Assembly (NCBI RefSeq): GCF_000499845.2
Contig: NC_023749.2
Coordinates: 26,509,621 to 26,573,620, forward strand
DNA: 64,000 nucleotides
Direction of reading: 5' to 3'
Origin: Phaseolus vulgaris
Taxonomy: Eukaryota; Streptophyta; Magnoliopsida; Fabales; Fabaceae
Shown here: piece after piece, positions 28,566 through 39,297 of the stretch
How the letters are laid out: each line of letters begins with the position of its first letter
Position numbering within the stretch: the first letter of the stretch is position 1
Translations under genes and position numbers: made by a program
The notes under the pieces: generated by a model
Database searches by the model: none
Told to the model about the DNA's origin: nothing
The model's input: only the letters and a program-made list of their open reading frames with translations

Positions 28566-29483
28566 TCCAACCAACAAGGGAGTGGTGCGGGAATAGTCTT
28601 GGAGGGACCCAATGGTGTGCTGATTGAGCAAGCTCTGCGCTTCGCCTTTAAGGCAAGTAATAATCAGGCTGAATACGAAGCTCTGATCGCAGGAATGCTC
28701 CTGGCCAAGGAGATGGGCGCGCAAAATCTCTTGGTGAAAAGCGATTCCCAGTTGATTACTGGGCAGGTGTCTGGTGAGTTCCAGGCGAAAGACCCGCAGA
28801 TGGTGGCGTATCTGAAATACGTCCAACTATTGAAGGGAGCATTTAACGCTCTTGAGCTGATACATGTCCCAAGGGAGCAGAAAGCCAGAGCCGACCTGCT
28901 TGCCAAGCTGGCCAGCTTAGGAAAGGGGGGTAGACAGAGGACAGTGATCCAAGAGACGCTCAAAGCTCCACGTAAATTCGTGGAACATAACAGAGTGGAT
29001 GTCTTCCAGATCTGTACATCAAGAGGGAGTCCAAGGAGTCATCGCTCTTTGACCCAAGATACACTGAAGACGCCCCGCATCAGCACATACGCGGACACGC
29101 CCGAAGAAGGAAGGCAAATGCAGGTATGTGCCCTAGCCAAAGGAGACACCTGGATGACGCCATACAGACGGTACCTGGCGGATGGGGCTCTCCCAGTGGA
29201 GCCTGAAGAGCGTAAGAAGGTCAAGAGAAATTTCGCAAGATACACTCTGGTAGACGGAGTGTTGTTCAGGCACGGTTTCACTCACCCTATCTTAACGTGC
29301 GTAAGTGGCGACAAGTGTACCAGAATAATGGCGGAGCTCCACGAAGGTATTTGCGGGAACCACGTAGGGGGAAGGTCCTTAGCCTCCAAGGTGATACGCG
29401 TAGGCTTCTTCTGGCCAACGGTAAAAGAGGATTGCGCGTGCCACGCCCAGCGCTGCAAGCAATGTCAAAAACACGCTGACTGA
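28566..29483 (+). pseudogene. Tat-C archaeal-type RNase H and integrase N-terminus
   Basis: Continues in frame after the TAA: aRNase H (LRFAFKASNNQAEYEALIAG, VKSDSQLITGQVSGEFQAKD, ARADLLAKLAS), then a linker and the integrase zinc motif ELHEGICGNHVGGRSL with CKQC. At 29481-29483 TGA replaces the Trp codon of Tat-A ADWHKAPP. The HHCC ligands are all present. Confidence 0.88.
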
Positions 29484-29757
29484 CACAAGGCGCCGCCAGA
29501 AGAGCTGCGATCCATATACAACCCGTGGCCTTTTCATACCTGGGGGATTTACATCCTAGGTCCGTTGGCGATAAGGCAGATAAGGTACTTGATCGTTGCC
29601 ATCGAGTACTTCACCAAGTGGATAGAGGCGGAGCCCGTGGCCCAGATCACTGCGCACAAGGTGCAACACTTTGTGTGGAAGAACATTGTGTGCCGTTTTG
29701 GCGTACCTAGGCGGCTGATATCCGATAATCGAACCCAGTTCGCTAGTCAGCAGTTGT
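29484..29757 (+). pseudogene. Tat-C integrase core, inactive and truncated
   Basis: PEELRSIYNPWPFHTWGIYI: the first catalytic Asp of the DDE triad (WGIDIL in Tat-A) is Tyr here. Several residues between GP and IRQIRYL are deleted. The second Asp is kept (ISDNRTQF). Sequence similarity stops after QFASQQLL, before the catalytic Glu, and unrelated LTR-like sequence follows. Confidence 0.85.
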
Positions 29758-30498
29758 TGGCGGCGTCGCCTCCGCGATACCCACAGGTAGTAAAGACTGT
29801 GGAGGGAGACGAGATCGCCAAACGCCAGTGGACCGCTGACAGGGTTGTTCCCCGACACCCATGGGAAGGAAGGACCGCGGAGGGAACGACCCCCCAGAGC
29901 ACTCGGCGTTTTTAGACACCCTGGGACGATACGGCGCTGCTGTAGCAGGCCTCTCCTTGGGCGTGGGCGCCAGGCACCAAGAATCAAGGGATAGATCGCT
30001 TTGGTGTTTGAGACACCCCATGCACGATACGGCTCCGTTAGGCAAGCCTCTCCACGGGCGTGGGCATCGACGCGTGACCTTATCCCAAGCGCCTAGGACC
30101 CGGAGTAGGTCTCAACTTTCGCGTTGCGGCAATGGTAAAGCCACTGACGCCTTCACGAAGCAAAGGCGTCGGGCATACAGGGTCGCCCAACGCAGCGAAA
30201 GAAACGGGTAGAGTACAGGAAAAACGATCGAAGCACATGAAGGCGAAAAAATGAGGGTAAAATCATACAGGCGGAATTTGATAACTCAAAGGTACAAAAA
30301 TTGTCATGCAAAACCCACAGTTGTGACGAAAGTGCAAATAGTTCAAAGAATTACAAGTTTATCAAAGAGGGTAAAAAACAAGACAAAGCGCAAAGGAATA
30401 AGGTGGTGGTCGAGGGCGGCGGTTCAATCATCCAGCTCCAAGGGCACGACCTTCCCGTCAACGATGTGATGAGTGGAATCGCAGTTGGAAACGTCGAT
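29758..30498 (+). other. Tat-C spacer with LTR-like modules
   Basis: No gene. 29770-29885 twice repeats a pattern like the Tat-C LTR (gatacccatgggtagg...accatggagggagcgac). 29916-29970 and 30012-30065 are two copies of a gacacc...acgatacggc...ggcctctcc...cgtgggc unit. The rest is A-rich. It stands where the integrase C-terminus and post-pol spacer should be. Confidence 0.6.
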
Positions 30499-32689
30499 TC
30501 ACGGGTTCTCGCAGAAGGCCTGGGCCAGAGCCTCTTTGAACCCTTCCTCGAAGGTGCCCGCCATGTTATTGATAAGGGTCTTCTTGTCCTTCTCTAACTC
30601 CTCAATGGTGGCGTCCCCAGAAGCTACCTGCTTCTCCAAAGCCTCTTTCACCACACGGAGCCGGCTGACCTTGATCTGCAGTTTTTCGTAGTCAACCTGG
30701 AAAAGGCCCAAAGCCTTGGCCTGAGTAGCCATCTCCCCCTCCATCCGCTCCAGTTCGTCAGCCTGCCCACAACATCGGTCCTTCAAGTCCTTTTGAACTT
30801 CTTCGTAAGGTTCGACTATCTCTTGGAGGCTCGTTACTTGAACTTGGAGGGTGACTTCCCGAGTGTAGAAGTCGGCCTGAAGCTCCACCGCCTCTGCCAG
30901 TTGTTTTTCAGCCTCCTCTTTGGCCTCTTGCGCCAGCTTCAGAGTGGTTTGGTAGGCCTCGTTTTGGCATCCCAAAGTTTTCTTTCCTCCTCCAGGGCAG
31001 CTACCCTTGTTTCTAAGGCCTGAAGGGTTTGAGTCTGCAAAACAGCGTTTCTAGCTTGGGCACGCCATTCAAGGGCCACCGCCAAGAAGGCTCCCAAGTA
31101 GAAGGGCATTCCCTCCTTCCTGTCGGAGCCTTCTGGCATTGATCCCCCACTGAAGCCCCTCATCAGATGCATGATTGGAGGAGGGATGGAAATAAGATCT
31201 GGGGCGGCGGCGACAGAGGCGGGAGCAACGGAGACCTCTGCCGGTGGTAGGGGTGGAGCAGATTTGGCCCCTTCGCCTGTTTCCTCTTGGACCATTGTGG
31301 GAGGGAGAGAGGTAGCACTTGGAGGGTTGTCCCTGAAGGAATTCCCTCCCTGGGGCGACGCCGCTGGCAGAATGGGAACCCTCGTAGCCTTTCTCCTCTT
31401 GAAGACTAGCCCACCGTTAGAGTCTTCGTCATCGGAGATAATCTCCAACACCCTTTTTCCTTTGTCAAGGGGGGTTGGAGCAGGTGATGAAGCCACGGCC
31501 AGTGGGACGGCAGCAATGGGCGGAGGAGAGCCGGATGTGTGAAGTGGTTGTGGGCTATGTGAGGATGGTGAAGATGAGCCTAGTGGGGCTTCGGTAGTGG
31601 TTGGTGGTGGTAAAGGCAGGGTGAATGAGGGGTTTGGGTCAGTAGCAGGGGCGGAGGAGGCGCCAGCCTTGGCAGCACGAGCGGCCTTCATCGCTTTCGC
31701 CAAAACCATCCTCTTGGAGGCATCCATCACTGATCCTACGTTCAGGTAAACCAAATAGCAGAAGTTAAGACCAAAGCAGTTATACAAACCCACAAAACGC
31801 GTAGATGAATGAGACATAAGGCACTTAGCACGAAGGAAAAACAGATGGAAGAGGCCAATAGAGCAAGCATGAAGCAGTAAAATGCAGATAACAGAAGACA
31901 ATAAGAGAGGAGTCTCCCTACCAAAGTAGGTGGTCAGGGAGTGGGCATTGTACTCGCTTGCGATGAGCTTCAGCGTGTCGAAGACAATCCCCAGGCCAGC
32001 CAAGGCCTTGCATACCTCCCTATCAGCAGGGGATAGCTCATTCAGGGCCTTGGCCTTGAGCAGCTTGGGGTGCTCTGTCCAGTACAGGGGAAAGCCATCC
32101 AAGGCTGTAGGGTCATGCTTGGCGCAGCATACCCTGAAGAATTTTCCCTTCTAGCCCTTGTACGAGTTATGGAAGAGGGAAAGGAGGATCCTACTCGCGA
32201 TCCCGGAGAAGCTCACCCAAAAGCTTTTCCCCTGTTTCTTCACATCGAAGAAATGTAAGAAGACATCCACAAAGGGAAGGATGCCTAGATATCCGCAAAG
32301 AATTTGGAAGGCCCGAACGAATGCCCAGCTGTTGGGGTGTAGCTGGGCCGGGGCTGTGTTGATCTCTGTAAGAAGTTCCCTTTCGAAGGGCGTGAACGGA
32401 AGGCGCACCTCGACGCGTTTAAATACCGTTTGATACATGAAAAAGAAAGGGTTCCCCTTCCTGGGTCTGTCATCCACGCAAACAGGTTCCCCAGGCCTGC
32501 ATCATGGGTGCGGCAGAAGGCGTTAAAATTGTATAGGTGGGGATCACCGCGATGGTTCTCCAAGTCCTTCATGGTCGTTAGAGTGGTGCATTCGCTTAAA
32601 AGCACGTCGGGGGCCCATGAATAGAAGGCTTTATAGTTGGTCTTGGGGGTCTTGGGGGGAGAACCAGACTTTGAGTTCGGGCGCACCAT
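30499..32689 (-). pseudogene. Tat-C antisense gene: PF04195-like exon 1, coiled-coil exon 2
   Basis: Same place and orientation as the Tat-A antisense gene. Exon 1 is about 32689-31922: start MVRPNSKSG, then after a frameshift near 32480 a domain parallel to Tat-A (LHPNSWAFVRAFQILCGYLG; Tat-A LHPNAWAFIRAFQILCNYFG). TAG replaces the Trp of the SFKDWKG motif (rc near 32153). An intron follows (31921-31736). Exon 2 begins GSVMDASKRMVLAKAMKAAR, is Pro/Ser-rich, and then forms a coiled coil (QEAKEEAEKQLAEAVELQ), with one more frameshift near 30960. Unlike Tat-A it has no histone-like start. The function is unknown. Confidence 0.72.
31736..31921 (-). other. Predicted intron in the Tat-C antisense gene
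   Basis: On the minus strand TACTTTG is followed by GTAGGG. The 3' end reads tttggtttacctgaacgtag. Splicing keeps phase 1 and joins the PF04195-like exon to the coiled-coil exon, as in Tat-A. Length about 186 bp. Inferred from sequence only. Confidence 0.62.
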
Positions 32690-32733
32690 GATGCGGATAA
32701 ATAACTGGAGAAAGAGGAAAGGAAAGAGGAAGT

Positions 32734-33782
32734 GTCGCCTTGGTGAAGGCATCGCCCAGTTAAGGCGTCGCCCAACCAGGGCGTCGCCAAGGTCAAATAT
32801 CACTAAGGCAAGGCAATCACAGTGTGGTTCCCCGATACCCATGGGTAGGAAAGACCATGGAGGGAGCGACGCCGTGGGAAGGCCTCAAGTCCCGATAATC
32901 CGGGGTAGTGATAAAGAGAAGAGAAAGGTGGCTTCAAGGCCATAGTGATAGCGCCAGTGTAGGGCAGCCTGACTCGTGAAGTGCCCCTGCCGCCTCAGAG
33001 ACGCCCTTGGGATAGATACAACTTAAGAGGAGGGTCACGCCCAGGGTAGCCAGCTGCAGGGTCCGAGAGGAAGGCAGATACGCTCTCAAAGTGAGTGACT
33101 AGATGTTTGGGGGCATGAGTTGGCACGCAAAAAGTCACCTCTAGCGCAGATGCACTCCCAGGTAGGAGGACTCACACGAAGAAGTGCCCCTAGATGGGGT
33201 CACGGCGTTGTGAGGCCCTCCACGTGTACAGCAGCCAGGTTAGAATAGAAACGCCATTTTGTCAGGTACAAGGTAATTAAAGTTATTTAACACAGTTTCT
33301 GTTTCGAGCGTTTAAGGTATTATAAATGCTCCCAAGCGTTTTAAACGTCTTAAATGCGCTACGTTTTATAATTAAATGCGCTTTAAGGCGCTTTTGAATG
33401 CGGGAGTAGCTTAAATAGCGCTTTGAATGTTGGAAACGGGGTTCGAACTTTTGGCAAATTTTCCAGAAACTCTCTAATTGCTTGCTCGAGCCTTGAGGTT
33501 ACGTACAAGGGACTGGGGAAAGATCTTTGCCAGAGGGAGAAAATATACACTAGACATAGTTTCCCTTTTACCACCTTCAGAGTGCCATACGCGGTGCTCC
33601 GATACGGAGGTGCATAGATTTTGGTGTTTCTTGCTAGCTAACTTGAGCGTCGAAGTGCAAACGGCAGCTAGGGCACCCTTTTGTCCTTCTTTGTAGGAAT
33701 CCACATGTAACCAGTGGGAAGGAGTCCCTAGCAGACGGCCGAGGTCGCGCACGATGACGTCCCAGGTCAACCGGACGGAACA
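32734..33782 (+). repeat. Tat-C 3' LTR, left end deleted
   Basis: Matches 24228-25276. The first ~90 bp of the LTR, with TGTACC, the TTGAC cluster and the preceding polypurine tract, are missing; the sequence passes directly from gaaagaggaagt into gtcgccttggtgaagg. The right end GGACGGAACA is intact. Confidence 0.9.
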
Positions 33783-33856
33783 ATTTCACCACCTTCAAAG
33801 GGGCTGGCCGAACCTCCCCATTTCCACACTCTTCATGCACCTTCAAGGTCACCACA
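33783..33856 (+). repeat. B-family LTR, right part (continues 23595-24138)
   Basis: Carries gggctggccgaacctcccc and catgcaccttcaaggtcacca, the motifs found near the end of B LTRs. It is cut by the start of the B2 LTR before its own CCATCA end. Confidence 0.75.
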
Positions 33857-34568
33857 TGATGGAGGAGGGCCAAGCACACCTCACCATGGAGGCCAAGACC
33901 CAAGACTAGACCGTGATGAGCGTCTAGACTCAAGGAGAGAGCGTCTAGGACGTGATGAGGGCAGGCTACACATAGAGCGTCTAGGAGGAGGCCTAGACCG
34001 TCTAGGCCCTATTACAAGGTCAATGGCTAAGCATATTCACGCCCACACGGACCTAGCCACAGATGGAAGAGAGAAGACCTTGTATATGTTACATGGAGGC
34101 CCATTAGGGGTGGCTTAGTAATTAGGGTAGTGTTAGAAAGCACAAGTTTGTCTTATATGTGATTTACCCTAGATTTGTGCACTTTCTAGAACCTTAGCAC
34201 ACATGACCGGCCATGTGCCATGTGCCTTGTCATTTGCATTTCATTTTGCTCCAATTTGATGTGTAATTAGCTTAGCTTTCACTGCCCATTAGCCTATAAA
34301 AGGGAAGGCCATCTCTTGTATTTTTCAAGATTATTGTGAGTAAAGTTATGCTACCAACATTGTGCCATGCTTTGCTTCTACCTAGTTTCTAGGCTCTAAT
34401 CTTCATCTTCCTCACTTACCATAGGGCTGGCTAAACCTCCCTAATCCCATACATATCATGCACCTTCAAGATCACCATAGCTCCTAGAAGGATCTTGCAC
34501 ATACACATCCATGGCTTCCGCACCATCTTTCACATGATTCTAAGAAGAGCTTCATGAATTTGCCATCA
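33857..34568 (+). repeat. B2 5' LTR
   Basis: 712 bp, TGATGG...CCATCA, with TATAAAAG near 34295. Contains ctagacgctc-type minisatellite units in the 33908-34010 region. Preceded by the remnant of another B LTR. Confidence 0.88.
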
Positions 34569-34570
34569 TT

Positions 34571-34583
34571 TGGTATCATGAGC
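34571..34583 (+). promoter_or_regulatory. B2 primer-binding site, tRNA-Met type with one inserted T
   Basis: tggtatcatgagc two bases after CCATCA. It differs from TGGTATCAGAGC by one extra base; B3 has the same variant (47876-47888, reverse). Confidence 0.8.
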
Positions 34584-36427
34584 ATAGGTTCTTCAAAGAT
34601 GAGTTGTTCATGGTCTTTTCATTTCTAGTTCTTCTTTATTTCATGTTGTTCATCTTGTTTCCATAATTGTCTTGTTGTTTTTTAAATTTTAATTTGTTTT
34701 GGTGTGCTATTTGGAAGATCCAATCGGTGCACTTTGTTCAATTGATCTTGAACAATTCTTGTGCAATTTGTTATAGGATTCCATACACCTTTGAGTTGCT
34801 GTTTTCTTTTAGGTTTTTGAGTCTTTATTGCACTTTTAATTTTGGTTCATATTATGCTCTTTGAGTCTTTAATTTCTGAATCCATATATGTTTTGTCAAG
34901 TCATGTTCATCCACAATGTCATCAATTCATAGTAGTCCTTTGTTTGGCTTGATTGTTTCTTGATTTTGGGTATTTTTGCTTACTTTAAAACTGCTGTGAT
35001 ATTGATCTTTTGGTGCCTTTTACTTTTAGTTTGAGTTCATATTTGTGTTTAGATCCTACACAAATTTTATTTCACAAACTCCATTGTGTTTAAATTTTGG
35101 TCTCTTGCTGTTTTTGTTTCCAGTTTTATTTTCCAGAATCCCCTGTTTTACATTCTCTGTGCTGGCTGTTTTGTTCCAGAAAATTATTTTCACTCATAAG
35201 AAATTTTTGATTCTCTGGAATATGCAAGATTAGGCTGTTACAGAAAATACAAAAAAAGAATCAGCCCAAAAGAGTCAATAGAAAAAAAATGATAAATATT
35301 TTAAAATCAGTGTGCAAATCTGGGCGCTACAGTTGGCGTAACTGAACACTGAAATTGAAAAAATTATTAAAAACAAATGGCTCATGCGTTTGGAATGATT
35401 CAAAAGCCAGATTTTATTTAAGATCTTGAATATCTTGCATATCAATTTTCAGAGGCAAATTCCAAAAGGGCAGCTCAGCATAAATTGGTGAAAAACACGT
35501 TCTCTGGCACACAACAATTTTCCAGTGTTGCTGTTTTTTATTTTGTAATCTAATTCAAGTGCTATTCTTAAGATTGTTTTGTGTGCCTACCTTTATTTGA
35601 GTACCTTTATTTGCTTGTCTAATATTCTTGGAACTCTTTCTAGTTGTCACAATCTAACTCCATTTTTGTGGTACTATTTTCTTCAATTAATTTGTTTCTT
35701 GCTTTTATTCTTTGACCTCTAAATTTGGTGCTGGAATTTATTCTCTTTTGGTGCTTGATTGAGTGGAAATTTGACTTGGGTAAGGTCTAGTCTTCTTGAT
35801 AGGTGCTGGAATTGGAGAATTAGGACCTTCATTCTAAGGGGAACAAAGACAAAGGCAGAATCAAACACTTCCCAAAACACCACAAACACTTGGAGGGCCC
35901 AACAAGCAAAGACAACCAAGGAAGTGCCAATTGCAAAAAGATGATCAACAAAGGGAGTTTTTCTTAATTTCTTTGCAGCTTAGTTTGTGTTAATTACTTC
36001 TTAATTACGTGCTTAGATGGTGAGTGTGTCTTCAAGGGCTCAAAGTGTCCAAGAAGCCTCACCTAGGGCCGACTAGTGTAGAGTTTTTAATTAGCAACTG
36101 TTAATTATTTTTAATTACATAACTTGCTTCTTTAGCTACGCTTTGCATGTGTGGTTGGCTTGTTTAAGCTTTGTTAAATCCTCTAGCTTTATTAAGTAGT
36201 TAGCTTGCATTGTTTTCTTGCATTGAAAATCTGATTTCTCAACATCATTGTGTTCTAAGTAGTTTACTAAGAGAAAGCTTTGTGTGAAGACATTGAGTTT
36301 TTTGCTGAGGCAAAGGCTTGGTACTTAAGTAGTCCTTTGTGACTCACCTCCCTTACCTGGAAAACTACCTTCTTTGACTTTCCTAAATTTTCTCAAGGTA
36401 AAATATTTCTATACACAAAACTTTAGC
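34584..36427 (+). other. B2 leader region, non-coding
   Basis: T-rich, stop-laden, and homologous to 14836-16651. I see no gene. Confidence 0.7.
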
Positions 36428-37249
36428 CATGTTTTCTCCTCCTCACTCTCAAAGTCTATTGAAAGTGAAGTAAAATCTATAAAATCTCTTTAAAAAGAAG
36501 TTTCACAAGCTGTGCAAATGATTTCTTTTAGACAATTGGAGAATGAGACAAAAATTTATGAATTGGCTAAAGCCCAAGAAGAGAAATCACAAAAATCACA
36601 AAAATCAAGGAAAACTCATACTCATGCATCTAGGAGTAATGAGTCTCTAGGGGAGGGGAGCCTTAGAATTAATGACTATTACCAACCACCCCCTAGAAGA
36701 AATAGGCAAAGGGAACAAGAGGGGCCAAGGGAGGTTAGAGTAGATCTACCTCACTTCCATGGAAAAGAAAATGTAGAAATCTACCTAGATTGGGAGATGA
36801 AAGTAGAACAACTCTTTGCTTGCCATAGGGTGAGTGAGGAACGAAAGGTACCCCTAGCTGCCCTTAGTTTCCAAGGGAACGCCATGTATTGGTGGACCTC
36901 TCTCGAAAGAGAAAGACGTCTTCATAGGGAACCTCCCATTGCATATTGGAATGACCTTAGGGGAGCCCTAAGACGTCGCCACATACCTTCCTATTACCAT
37001 AGGGAGTTGATGGACAAGCTCCAAAGACTCCAACAAAAAACCATGAGTGGGGAAGAGTATAGGCAAAAAATGGAGCTCTACATGATGAGAGCATCCATTA
37101 GAGAAGAGGAGAACACCACCATTGCTAGGTTCCTTAGTGGCCTATCACTTGAGATAAGAGATAGGGTAGAACTCCTACCTTACCAAGACTTGAATGACTT
37201 GGTTCAACTTTGCATTAAAGTTGAACAACAAATCTTGCGCAAAACTTAA
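36428..37249 (+). pseudogene. gag: B2 gag
   Basis: The ATG at 36428 begins like B1 gag, but an early frameshift ends that frame at TAA. From 36512 the frame is open: LGEGSLRINDYYQPPPRRN, then the capsid core VDLPHFHGKENVEIYLDWEM, ALSFQGNAMYWWTSLERE, ARFLSGLSLEIRDRVELL (Retrotrans_gag type). It ends at an in-frame TAA (37247-37249), after which the same frame continues into the zinc knuckle, so a single substitution separates gag from protease. Confidence 0.85.
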
Positions 37250-38065
37250 AGTCAAAAGGTGAGTTCCTACTGTAGCTTTTACCCCAAGAAAGAGTTTAGA
37301 AGGGAGGGTAGTACATCAAAAGAAAAACCAAAAGAACCTACCAAACCCTTCACCAAAGAAACCTCAACCCCACCCATCCGAGCTAGAGATGTTAAGTGTT
37401 TCAAGTGCTATTGTAGAGGGCATGTGCAAGCACAATTCCCAAACCAAAGGACTTTGTTTCTTAAGGGTGTAGATGAATACACTAGTGGCGAGGAAGAGCC
37501 TAGTTACAGAGAGGAAGGGGGAGAGGATGAAAGGGTAGCTCCACTAGAGGGAGAATTGCTTATGATTAGGAGAACCCTCAACAATCACCCTAGCACATCC
37601 ATGGAAACACAAAGAGAGAACATATTTCATACAAGATGCAATGTTTTAGAAAACATATGTTCTCTCATTGTGGATAGTGGATCTAGTTGTAATTGTTTTA
37701 GTGCTAGAATGGTGGAAAAGCTTAATCTACAAATAGTTCCTCACCCAAAACCTTACAAACTTCAATGGCTTAATGAAAATGGGGAACTAAGTGTAGACAA
37801 GCAAGTGGAAATCAAGTTTTCCATAGGGAACTACAAAGATAAAGTTTTATGTGATGTAGTGCCTATGGAAGCTTGCCACATCTTATTAGGGAGACCATGG
37901 CAATTTGACAAGAAAACCTTGCATGATGGTCTCACTAACGAGATTTCCTTCACCCACAAACATAAGAAATTTGTACTTAGTACTTTACCACATTCTCAAG
38001 TGGTGAAAGACCAAATACAAATGAAACATAAGAGGGATGAGGAAAAAAAAAAAAAAGAGCGCTAG
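37250..38065 (+). pseudogene. B2 gag zinc knuckle and aspartic protease
   Basis: Same frame as gag. The knuckle CFKCYCRGHVQAQFPNQR has C-X2-C-X4-H but Phe where the last Cys is expected, so zinc binding is doubtful. The protease active site is intact as LIVDSGSSCNCFS, followed by KLNLQIVPHPKPYKLQWLN and ACHILLGRPW. The frame ends in a poly-A run (38046-38056) and the K/E linker, a likely slippage site. Confidence 0.85.
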
Positions 38066-38107
38066 AAAAAGAAAAAATCCTTAGGGATAGGAAGGCGTGG
38101 GAGAAGA

Positions 38108-38580
38108 GTGTTTCTTCCCACAAGGTTGATCAACAATAAAAGCCTCTTGAAAATTTGCTTCTTGTTGAACAACCAAGCCTTATCTTTTGTAAAGGAGCAC
38201 TTACACACTGCCACAAGTAGTGAACTTATGAATTTACCTCCTCCAATAGAAAAACTTTTAAGTGAATTTGAAGATATATTCTCTAATGAGGGGCCTATTT
38301 TACTCCCTCCCATTAGAGGTATAGAACATCAAATTGACTTCATTCCGGGGGCAAGCCTACCAAATAGGCCTGCTTCTAGAACAAACCCCGAAGAAACCAA
38401 GGAGATAGAATCACAAGTTCAAGACTTATTGGAGAAGGGTTGGGTTCAAAAGAGCCTAAGCCCTTGTGTTGTACCTGTCTTGTTGGTGCCCAAAAAGGAT
38501 GGAAAATGGCGCATGTGTTGTGATTGTCGAGTAATCAACAACATCACCATCAAGTATAGGAAAAATGTCCCATTTTATTC
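38108..38580 (+). pseudogene. B2 RT N-terminal fragment
   Basis: LPPPIEKLLSEFEDIFSNEG, HQIDFIPGASLPNRPASRTN and VLLVPKKDGKWRMCCDCRVI are the classical start of gypsy RT. Homology ends at NNITIKYR; the catalytic D and YXDD parts are gone, and the next bases code for integrase in another frame. Confidence 0.85.
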
Positions 38581-39297
38581 CATGCCACAAGGTAGATGAT
38601 GCTCAAAATATTTCTAGACTCTTCTTTAGAGAAGTGGAGAGACTCCATGGTCTCCTTAGAAGTATAGTATCCGATAGAGATCCAAAGTTCATAAGCCACT
38701 TTTGGAAAACTCTTTGGGGCAAACATGGAACAAGACTACAATTTTCAACTTCTTGTCATCCTCAAATGGATGGTCAAATCAAAGTAGTCAATAGATCTCT
38801 TGGGACTATGCTTAGGGCTATCATGAAGGGAAACCATAAATCTTGGGATGAGTATCTTCCCCACATTGAGTTTGCTTACAATAGAGTAGTCCACAAGACT
38901 ACTAATGCTTCTCCTTTTGAAGTGGTATATGGATTTAATTCTCTCACAGCTATGGATTTGTTACCTCTTCCTAATCCACAAGATTTTGTGCATAAGGAAG
39001 GAGTAATCAAAGCCAATTTTGTGAAGAAAATGCATGAGAAGATGAAAATCCAAATACAACAACAAAATGAAAAGTATACAAAATACAACAATAAAGGGAA
39101 GAAAGAAATAATTTTTGAGGAAGGAGACTTAGTTTGGCTTCACCTTCGAAAAGACAGATTTCCAACTCAAAGGAAGTCCAAACTAAGTTCCCGAGGTGAT
39201 GGACCCTTTCAAGTCCTCAATAGAATCAACAAAAATGCATATAAATTGGATCTACCTCTTGAATATGGAGTACACGATACTTTTAATGTAATTGATC
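38560..39297 (+). pseudogene. B2 integrase C-terminal part
   Basis: Starts within the motif [11 protein letters not shown], so the zinc domain and first catalytic Asp are missing. It keeps IVSDRDPKF and HPQMDGQIKVVNRSL, where the catalytic Glu of D (QTEVVN) is Lys. It continues to [20 protein letters not shown] and RINKNAYKLDLP. At TFNV it passes into satellite (aattgatcttgg). Confidence 0.85.

Larger units (their letters stand above)
24139..33782 (+). mobile_element. Tat-C: second Tat-lineage Ty3/gypsy family, degraded full element
   Basis: LTR ends TGTACCGTCC/GGACGGAACA form a near-perfect inverted pair. Flanks ATTTT (24134-24138) and ATTTC (33783-33787) fit a duplication with one change. 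The plan is the same as Tat-A: gag, protease, RT, RNase H, aRNase H, integrase, then an antisense gene. Damage includes loss of the gag knuckle region, several stops, a lost integrase catalytic Asp, a deleted integrase 3' part, and deletion of the polypurine tract with the first ~90 bp of the 3' LTR. Confidence 0.9.
33857..39297 (+). mobile_element. B2: autonomous-type gypsy element, internal and 3' deletions
   Basis: 5' LTR, tRNA-Met primer site, leader, gag, protease, the N-terminus of RT fused to integrase, then satellite DNA. RT palm, RNase H and the integrase zinc domain are deleted at about 38558. The 3' LTR and the end of pol are deleted at 39297, where the integrase tail meets satellite with shared bases aattgatctt. 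It shows what the autonomous parent of B1, B3 and B4 looked like. Confidence 0.85.
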
